Shown: positions 1 through 5,157 of the stretch, piece by piece
Layout: each line of letters opens with the position of its first letter
Position numbering within the stretch: the first letter of the stretch is position 1
Assembly: GCA_030642525.1 (NCBI GenBank)
Contig: DAOWNO010000178.1
Location: 1-5,157, forward strand
Length of the DNA stretch: 5,157 nt
Direction of reading: 5' to 3'
Origin: Candidatus Aegiribacteria sp.
Lineage (GTDB): Bacteria; Fermentibacterota; Fermentibacteria; Fermentibacterales; JCC-6
The notes under the pieces: model-generated
What the model saw: only the letters and a program-made list of their open reading frames with translations
The model's database searches: none
Told to the model about the DNA's origin: nothing
Made by a program: the position numbers and the translations under genes

Positions 1-180
1 CATTGCGGCACTTCACTTGATGTTCTTGGCAGCTGTCCATGCAACATCGATGCTCTAACTGTAATGGCGTATCTCTATCCTAAAAAGGATCCGCACCAGG
101 CTATTGCCTTCTGTAATGTTCTTTCATGCCCGAATTCGGCACTGTTCAGATCAGGTGAAATAATTCGAAAGTACTCATAG
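1..180 (+). CDS. Possible C-terminal end of an unrecognised cysteine-containing protein (partial at left edge)
   Basis: Frame 1 is open from the first base of the window to a TAG at 178-180, giving 59 residues with no stop, so the start would lie outside the window. I do not recognise the family. The piece has five cysteines, including a C-P-C pair (residues 12 and 14), a hydrophobic run around residues 15-25 (NIDALTVMAYL), and a basic C-terminus ending RKYS. There is no membrane segment and no known catalytic motif. An internal ATG at 64 has no Shine-Dalgarno sequence, so a start there is unlikely. The gene would converge on the adaptor, with only 19 bases between the two stop codons. A 59-codon open run at a window edge is only moderately unlikely by chance, so this could be non-coding. 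It is nevertheless the best coding candidate in the first 200 bases. Confidence 0.4.
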   Translation, partial: HCGTSLDVLGSCPCNIDALTVMAYLYPKKDPHQAIAFCNVLSCPNSALFRSGEIIRKYS

Positions 181-199
181 AGCATGGGGCCGTACGACA

Positions 200-1248
200 T
201 TAATTGACGATTGCCACAGGAGCATCGTGGGCGAGGGAGTAATGGCCGGAGGTGATTACCTGCTCGCCTTCCTCCACACCTTCCAGATCACTCTCCAGCA
301 CCGCGACATAGCCTCTGCCTTTTGGTCCAAGTGTAAGATATCTCCAGCGAGCATGGCCATCAGTGACAACGAAAACCATATCCCGGTCATCTCTTATAAG
401 AACTGCTTCCTCAGGAATAATCAGTTGATTTGAATAGACCGCAATCACAATCTCTACCCTTGTCGTAGCTCCTGACCGAAGATCTGGAATAACCGGAAGA
501 TCAATAACCACTTCACCTGCTCGAAGAGAAGGATCGATAGTAGGAGAAACGGATGCAACCGTTCCGATAACGGTTGTATCTCTCAATGAGGGAATGGTCA
601 CATAAACCCTTTGTCCCTTCATGCACTGAACAAGTGCTCTCTCATCAAGGCTGACCTCTACCTGAAGACTCCATGGATCGATAATCTCGCCCAGTACAGT
701 TCCGGGATAGACAACCATCCCCTCCCTGGCTGAAACATCCGAAATGACTCCATTGAAGCTCGCTGTGATCGCGGAGTTGCTGTACTGTGTCTGAGCTCCT
801 GCAAGATTTGTCTGCGCATCAGTCAATCCGGTTGTCTGGCGCAGCATACTCTGAATCTCCGGCGTGAGATCACCTCTGTAATTCTCACATTCGAATTCGT
901 AGAGAGCCTGCGCGTTTCTGTATGAACTGCTTGCGCTCGAAAGCCTGAAAGCACTTTCACCTGAGGCAATCCTGAAGACTATTTCCCCGTCTCGTACTTC
1001 TTCACCTGCGTGTCCGGGAGCCTGTACTATCTCTCCCTGTATCATTGCGGACAGGGACTGGGTCCTTGCAGAAGTAACTCTGCCGGTTGAATTGACGACT
1101 TCAAAAAGAGTATCCACCGAAGCTGCTTCAGCTGTTACCGGAAGAGGAGAAGGCTCAAGAGTTTCCATCTCAGCCTCTTCTTCTCGCCGCCGCATGCAGC
1201 AATCATGAGAAACACTATCAAAAGCCCAAATATTACTTTATGTATCAC
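200..1248 (-). CDS. RND efflux periplasmic adaptor (membrane fusion protein), lipoprotein, apparent -1 frameshift near the N-terminus
   Basis: This is the adaptor that would link the RND permeases to an outer-membrane channel. The continuous part, from the ATG at 1195 to the TAA at 202-200, has 331 residues. Numbered from that ATG, it shows a first lipoyl half at about 50-79 (GEEVRDGEIVFRI), a short helical hairpin at 82-139, a second lipoyl half at 141-172 (ITASFNGVIS, then GMVVYPGTVLGEI), a beta-barrel at 175-252, and a membrane-proximal domain at 255-330 (LIIPEEAVL, then GEQVITSGHYSL). This order is typical of AcrA/MexA-type HlyD-family adaptors. The ATG at 1195 has no Shine-Dalgarno sequence and gives no export signal. 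The real start is probably the GTG at 1248, which overlaps the permease stop as GTGA and has GGGAGG 8 bases upstream. That frame encodes a classic lipoprotein signal with lipobox IAAC (Cys19), but it stops at 1135 after 37 residues. Joining the two frames near 1171-1191 gives about 349 residues, a normal family length. The family call is firm; whether the gene is intact is not. Confidence 0.9.
1171..1191 (-). other. Frameshift site within the adaptor gene
   Basis: Read on the minus strand, the signal-peptide frame runs through Cys-Gly-Gly-Glu-Lys-Lys and then drifts into a non-adaptor reading that ends at 1135. The adaptor body (Glu-Ala-Glu-Met-Glu-Thr onward) is in the -1 frame. The junction lies in a GGC/GAG/AAG-rich purine stretch, where one missing G would explain the break: adding one base near 1175 restores a continuous reading EKKEAEMET. 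I see no classical X-XXY-YYZ slippery heptamer here and no obvious strong stem-loop just downstream, so a lost base (an assembly error or real mutation) is favoured over programmed frameshifting. The exact base cannot be fixed from the sequence alone. Confidence 0.75.
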
Positions 1249-4200
1249 TTCTTCTTCCTCCCTTTCCGGGAAGTCAGCTGTATCAGTGCCGGCAGCGAAA
1301 TGAGAACCAGAGGTGTTGAGATTAACATTCCGCACACAACTGTAAATGACAATGTACTCCAGAGGTCATCAACCTCTGCCATTGGCCAGAGAACCAGAGG
1401 CAGCAATCCTAAAATAGTAGTAGCGCTGGTTTGCAGGATAGGCCGCAGCCGCTCGGAGACAACCATGTCAGCTGCCGTTTTTGTATCCATCCCGGCTCTC
1501 TTCTTTTTCTGATAACTGTCAACCAGTAATATTGAATTATTCACCGCAATGCCAACAAGAAATACGCTCCCTACGTAAGCCTGCGGAGTGAACACCTTAT
1601 CAAATATCCAGAATCCGGCAACGACTCCGACCATAGCCATCGGAATGACCGCCAGAATATAAAGAGGCGCCTTGAATGATTCGAACACAATAGCGGTCAC
1701 GGCGAATACTGCGATTATCGCAAGGATTACGAGAAGGTTCATGTCGGTACCATCGTCCTGCAGCCAGAACGGGATATACTCAGCCTGATGTACCCTGTAT
1801 CCGGATGGAAGCACAAGATTATCCAGCAGAGTGACCCTGAAACGGGCTGCCATTCTTTCCGCGCCCATAAAAGAATACGCAACCGTTCGTATGTACTCCC
1901 CGTTATCCCTTTCAATGGAACCCTGAACTTCGAGTGTATCGATCTGAACGATGTCTCCGAGCTCCATGGTTCCACCGACTGTCAATATCCTGCTTTCCAG
2001 AACATCAGACAGTTCCGGATTATCCATCCCGTCAATCCTGAAGGTCATGTCGAGGCTTTCATCACCTATCTGAACCTCCGCGCCATAACCGCCTGCAAGA
2101 TTGTATCTGAACGCCTGAAATATCTGGCCCGGATTGATTCCCAGATCCGCAAGTTCCTGCCTGTCAAATACTATAGCGAGCTGGCTGCGTTCAGGATTTC
2201 TGGGATCGAAGTTGATGTTAACCTCTCCAACCCTCGGGTGCCGCTCGAGCATTGTCTGCATCGCGAGCGATATATTTTTAAGTCCTTGGTAATCGAATCC
2301 GCGCAGTTCTATGGTCTGCATCATCCCTGCGCTTCTTGAACTCCGCCAATAGGGTTGGGGATCCATTCCTACAACGTATACACTCCTGGTTCCTCCCAGA
2401 GTTGTAGCAAACGCTCTTGCTTCGGCTTCGATCTGCAGACCGTAACCGGTCTGTACAGCCTCATCCGCTAACATAGAATAAATACTGGCGCTCTCTCCCA
2501 TTACCTGTGTCCTGGTTGAAGTAATACCTTCTCTGTTGGCAAGTATCTCTTCGAAACCCTTTGCAGCCGTATCAACAACATTTTGAGGAGTACCTGGTGG
2601 AAACCTGAGTCCTACATAGATGAAGTCTCTATCGAAAGAAAATCCCCATTCCTGCCCCTTCTCGACCTTCGCAAGGAATGCCCATGCCGCTCCGGCCACG
2701 AGAAGCACCGCGATCAGAACCGCGAAAACAGGTCTGTGATGGAGAACCGCTATCCCCTTTGCCAGATGTCTGTCCCATCTTCTTTCCCTGAACCAGTTTC
2801 TGGACTTCCATCTCGCTGCTATTGAGGGAACCAGAGTAAGGCAGACGCAGAATGAAGCCGTAAGTGTAGCGGCAATAGTAAACGCAAATGGACGATAGTA
2901 TAGTTTCAGGATTCCTTCACTTGCAAGAAGCGGTACGAGAGCGACCATGGTTGTCAGTATGCCTCCGAGAATCGGCATGGCTACTTCCTTCGCCCCAATC
3001 CTTGCCGCTTCCATTGGCGAGAGACCCTGCCTTCGCCTGAATCCTATAGCTTCCAGAACAACAACAGCTCCGTCAACCAGCAGCCCGAACGCTATCGCGA
3101 GCGCGCTGAGAGTGAGAACATTGATACTGTAACCGGCCAGATATACAGCAGTAACAGCCATGGCGGCAGAGAAGAGTATGGAACTTATGATAAGAGGAGT
3201 GGAAAGCGGGCTGCGATTGAGGAACAGAAGAATAAGAACTATCGCGCACAGGGCAATCAGGGCTCTCCAGGAAAGATTTTTCAGATCATCTGTAATACTT
3301 TCGGTTCCATCCTCTGTAAGATGAAGCTCTATTCCATCGGGCAGTTCCCTGCTCAATTCATCGACACTGGATTTTACTGTAGAAGCTACACGAACAGCGT
3401 TGCTTGAGGCATTCCTGTCGATCTGAAGAACGATCTGATCCATTCCATTGTACCTGAATATGTAAGTATCATTTGTATTGAAATCAACAAGTATCCTGTT
3501 TGTGATATCGGAAAGAGTAATGAATCTCCCGCCCCGATTCGAAATAACAAGTTCCTTCAATTCGGCCACTGATCCGGGGACTGTGGATATTCTTAGAACC
3601 GCTTCCAGTCCGGAGCTGTCAACCACGACACCTGTATTCCGGTCAATGATTCCTGAACGGACAGCATTTGCAACCTGAGAGAGGGTCAGATTAAGAGAGA
3701 TAAGCGCGTCCCTGTCTATGTCCACTACAATTTCCTGCTGACCCAGACCCTCGACAATGACTGAACTTACTCCATCTATCCGTTCAAGCCTTGGAACGAT
3801 TACATCATCGGCAAGCTGCTTGAGAACAGAGGGCTCGTCGCCAGTTATGGCGTATAAGAGAAACCCCTCACTGTCGAGTTCCCGTGGTATGGCCTGTGTC
3901 ACACTGCCTGTTATAACCGCCTTCGGCAGTTCATCCCGGAGGAACGAAACACGTTCCGTCAATTCCATTGCAGCAACATCCATATCAGTGCCGTTCTCGA
4001 ATGAGACACTTACAGAACTGCTTCCATTCCTGGACGTTGAAGATATCTCTATAACACCTTCAATCTCCCGGGCGGTTTCTTCAATGGGACGTGTAACCTG
4101 TTCACAGATGGCTTCAGGATCGGCCCCTGACCAGTAAGCTGAAACATGAAGAGTAGGCAGAGTAGTGTCCGGTGTTCCCTCTATCGGTATCCTGTTGAAT

Positions 4201-4283
4201 GATGCCCAGGCCAGAATAAGGAGAGCAATATAGATTACAGCTGTTCCACGCGGTCTGTGGAGAACCAGATCAACGACCGACAA
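1245..4283 (-). CDS. RND-family efflux permease B (AcrB/MdtBC-like inner-membrane transporter)
   Basis: A complete 1012-residue RND permease of the usual length, expected to export substrates from the periplasm or inner membrane using the proton gradient. It has the standard two-fold layout: TM1 at about 13-30, first porter/docking loop 31-338 (with SGADPEAI at 52-59 and PIEETAREIEGV at 66-77), TM2-TM6 at about 340-356, 362-384, 388-411, 434-453 and 466-490, TM7 at 518-538, second large loop 539-846, and TM8-TM12 from 848 to 1001. TM4 reads GLLVDGAVVVLEA: Asp404 matches AcrB Asp407, but Gly405 replaces the second Asp. TM10 reads GIAVNNSILLVD, so AcrB Lys940 has no lysine counterpart. TM11 has the usual RLRPIL and TTILGLLPL. 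TM12 is less typical, lacking the common PLA..GG..ST.LTL..P..Y pattern. The start is TTG at 4283, with AGGAGG 7 bases upstream; it overlaps the previous gene by 14 bases. Substrate cannot be predicted: drugs, metals or lipids are all possible. Confidence 0.95.
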   Translation of the reverse strand: MSVVDLVLHRPRGTAVIYIALLILAWASFNRIPIEGTPDTTLPTLHVSAYWSGADPEAICEQVTRPIEETAREIEGVIEISSTSRNGSSSVSVSFENGTDMDVAAMELTERVSFLRDELPKAVITGSVTQAIPRELDSEGFLLYAITGDEPSVLKQLADDVIVPRLERIDGVSSVIVEGLGQQEIVVDIDRDALISLNLTLSQVANAVRSGIIDRNTGVVVDSSGLEAVLRISTVPGSVAELKELVISNRGGRFITLSDITNRILVDFNTNDTYIFRYNGMDQIVLQIDRNASSNAVRVASTVKSSVDELSRELPDGIELHLTEDGTESITDDLKNLSWRALIALCAIVLILLFLNRSPLSTPLIISSILFSAAMAVTAVYLAGYSINVLTLSALAIAFGLLVDGAVVVLEAIGFRRRQGLSPMEAARIGAKEVAMPILGGILTTMVALVPLLASEGILKLYYRPFAFTIAATLTASFCVCLTLVPSIAARWKSRNWFRERRWDRHLAKGIAVLHHRPVFAVLIAVLLVAGAAWAFLAKVEKGQEWGFSFDRDFIYVGLRFPPGTPQNVVDTAAKGFEEILANREGITSTRTQVMGESASIYSMLADEAVQTGYGLQIEAEARAFATTLGGTRSVYVVGMDPQPYWRSSRSAGMMQTIELRGFDYQGLKNISLAMQTMLERHPRVGEVNINFDPRNPERSQLAIVFDRQELADLGINPGQIFQAFRYNLAGGYGAEVQIGDESLDMTFRIDGMDNPELSDVLESRILTVGGTMELGDIVQIDTLEVQGSIERDNGEYIRTVAYSFMGAERMAARFRVTLLDNLVLPSGYRVHQAEYIPFWLQDDGTDMNLLVILAIIAVFAVTAIVFESFKAPLYILAVIPMAMVGVVAGFWIFDKVFTPQAYVGSVFLVGIAVNNSILLVDSYQKKKRAGMDTKTAADMVVSERLRPILQTSATTILGLLPLVLWPMAEVDDLWSTLSFTVVCGMLISTPLVLISLPALIQLTSRKGRKKK
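1257..1262 (-). promoter_or_regulatory. Shine-Dalgarno for the adaptor, inside the end of the permease B gene
   Basis: GGGAGG on the minus strand lies 8 bases before the GTG at 1248. It forms part of the Gly-Arg codons of the permease's basic C-terminus (RKGRKKK). The GTG overlaps the permease stop as GTGA, a typical arrangement for translational coupling. This site decides the adaptor start in favour of 1248 over the ATG at 1195. Confidence 0.75.
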
Positions 4284-5157
4284 TGGAACCCCTCCTGCTT
4301 GAAAGTAATCTGTACAGAATCGGAACTACTATGAGAGTAAGTGCTGTAGCAATGGTGATACCGCCAATGACCGCGATCGCAAGCGGCTGACGAAGACTGG
4401 CTCCGGAACCGAATCCTATTGCCATCGGGGTCAGGCCCAGGACTGTTGTTACCGTGGTCATCAGAACAGGTCTGAATCGATCTCTGCCTGCCTGGATGAT
4501 AGCGTTATTCCTGTCGAATCCCTCTTTCCTGAGCTGACCGATCCGTTCAACAAGAAGAATGCCGTCGTTCACCACGATTCCGCACAGAATTACAAGACCT
4601 ATTCCAGAGAGGGCGTTCCAGCTCTGTCCGAACAGAGCCAAACCCAGAATGACACCAATAACACCAAGCGGTACTGTAAACATTATCACAAAAGGCTCCC
4701 GGAAGGATTCGAACTGCGCGGCAAGAAGAACGTAAACCAGACCTATTGCCAGAAGAGCAGCAAGTATAAGGCTGGATGTGGTTCTGTTCATTTCCTCAAT
4801 CTCATCTCCCGTCCGAAGACGTACCGGGATTTCTCTCAGAAGTGTGTCCGCAGCTGTGGACACGCTGCTGGATATCCTCGCCAGATTACTTCCGGATCCC
4901 TGTATCTGTACGGCAACTGCTCTGTTTCCCTGGTTGTGCTCTATGAAACCGGGAGTCTGTCGTCTTACCGGTTCGCTTATCCTGTCAAGTGAAAGCAGTC
5001 CGGATGATGTAGGCATGGATCGGAGTAACAGTGAATCAATTGAAATACCTTCACCGCTGCCGGCCAGCAGAACCACATCAACCCGTTCATCCTGTCTGTA
5101 ATAGGTTGTGGCTGTAATTCCCCTTGAGAGGCTTCCTACAAAGTCAGCAACATCAGA
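4270..5157 (-). CDS. RND-family efflux permease A, C-terminal 295 residues (partial at right edge)
   Basis: The frame is open from the right edge to a TGA at 4272-4270 and covers the C-terminal third of an RND permease; the rest lies outside the window. Numbered from the window edge, residues 1-125 are the end of the second porter/docking loop (GITATTYYRQDERVDVVLL). They are followed by five helices, TM8-TM12, at about 129-147, 156-175, 182-203, 231-248 and 258-283. TM9 is preceded by the family's AAQFESFREPF. TM10 reads GIVVNDGILLVERI, with no lysine at the AcrB Lys940 position. TM11 reads RFRPVLMTTVTTVLGLTP, and TM12 has the standard PLAIAVIGG and VVPILYRLL. A GTG at 5076 is not the start, because recognisable RND sequence continues upstream of it. 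The C-terminus looks more canonical than that of permease B and is clearly different from it, so the two are old paralogues. The last 14 bases overlap the start of permease B. TM4, with the proton-relay Asp pair, is not visible. Confidence 0.95.
   Translation of the reverse strand, partial: SDVADFVGSLSRGITATTYYRQDERVDVVLLAGSGEGISIDSLLLRSMPTSSGLLSLDRISEPVRRQTPGFIEHNQGNRAVAVQIQGSGSNLARISSSVSTAADTLLREIPVRLRTGDEIEEMNRTTSSLILAALLAIGLVYVLLAAQFESFREPFVIMFTVPLGVIGVILGLALFGQSWNALSGIGLVILCGIVVNDGILLVERIGQLRKEGFDRNNAIIQAGRDRFRPVLMTTVTTVLGLTPMAIGFGSGASLRQPLAIAVIGGITIATALTLIVVPILYRLLSSRRGSIVGR
4291..4296 (-). promoter_or_regulatory. Shine-Dalgarno for permease B, fixing a TTG start
   Basis: A perfect AGGAGG on the minus strand lies 7 bases before the TTG at 4283-4281. 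It coincides with the Arg-Arg codons in the C-terminus of permease A (SSRRGS). No ATG or GTG is better placed, and the protein beginning at this TTG (MSVVDLVLHRPRG) matches the usual short cytoplasmic N-terminus before TM1 of RND permeases. Confidence 0.75.

Noticed and set aside
77..90. Small inverted repeat ATCCT-AAAA-AGGAT
   Set aside because: The stem is only 5 base pairs, A/T-containing and without a following T-run, so it is too weak to call a terminator. It also falls within the possible plus-strand coding frame.
130..139. 10-base palindrome CCGAATTCGG
   Set aside because: It is a single copy inside a possible coding frame and contains an ordinary EcoRI-type hexamer. Nothing around it suggests an operator or recombination site.
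75..200. A 41-codon minus-strand frame beginning ATG at 200, overlapping the adaptor TAA
   Set aside because: It has no Shine-Dalgarno sequence, no recognisable motif and a short length, and it lies antisense to the longer open plus-strand frame at 1-180. The overlapping TAATG alone is weak evidence.
1193..1195. ATG as the adaptor start
   Set aside because: No ribosome binding site precedes it, and it would give a cytoplasmic protein starting inside the codons of the lipobox region. The GTG at 1248 has a strong site, gene coupling and a lipoprotein signal.
1788..2339. A 183-codon plus-strand open frame
   Set aside because: It lies entirely antisense to the well-supported RND permease B, shows no family resemblance and has no ribosome binding site of note.
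3757..4137. A 126-codon plus-strand open frame rich in Ser/Thr
   Set aside because: It is antisense to the first porter domain of permease B. Its Ser/Thr-rich composition is what a complement-strand shadow gives.
5074..5076. GTG as a start for permease A
   Set aside because: The frame stays open to the window edge, and the residues upstream (GITATTYYRQDERVD) continue the RND porter/docking domain.

Overview
The window carries most of a minus-strand operon for an RND (resistance-nodulation-division) tripartite efflux system. It includes the C-terminal part of one RND permease (5157 to 4270), a complete second RND permease (4283 to 1245), and a periplasmic adaptor (membrane fusion protein) with a lipoprotein signal (1248 to 200). 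At the far left is a short plus-strand open frame (1 to 180), probably the end of an unrelated converging gene that I do not recognise. An RND pump with a lipoprotein adaptor implies a diderm, Gram-negative-type bacterium. Base composition looks moderate (near half G+C by eye). Codon use is mixed, with frequent AGA/AGG for Arg and both TTG and GTG as apparent starts. Nothing here fixes the phylum, and I see no mobile element, RNA gene or CRISPR array.

Layout on the minus strand, in transcription order: RND permease A (partial, enters from the right edge), RND permease B, adaptor. The genes are tightly coupled. A and B overlap by 14 bases, and B starts at a TTG preceded by AGGAGG. B and the adaptor overlap by the 4 bases GTGA, and the adaptor starts at a GTG preceded by GGGAGG. 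Both ribosome binding sites lie inside the basic C-terminal codons of the upstream gene. No promoter is visible; it must lie beyond the right edge. No outer-membrane channel (TolC type) gene is present in the window.

The permeases should sit in the inner membrane and use the proton gradient to drive export. The adaptor would bridge them to an outer-membrane channel. Having two different RND proteins with one adaptor suggests either a heteromeric pump, as known for MdtB/MdtC, or two pumps sharing an adaptor.

The main anomaly is in the adaptor. Its start, ribosome binding site and lipoprotein signal are in one frame, while the other ~325 residues are in the -1 frame, with the switch in a purine-rich stretch near 1171-1191. 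This is either a one-base sequencing error, a real inactivating or phase-variable indel, or (less likely) programmed frameshifting. Other points are the gene order with the adaptor last, and altered proton-relay residues in permease B.
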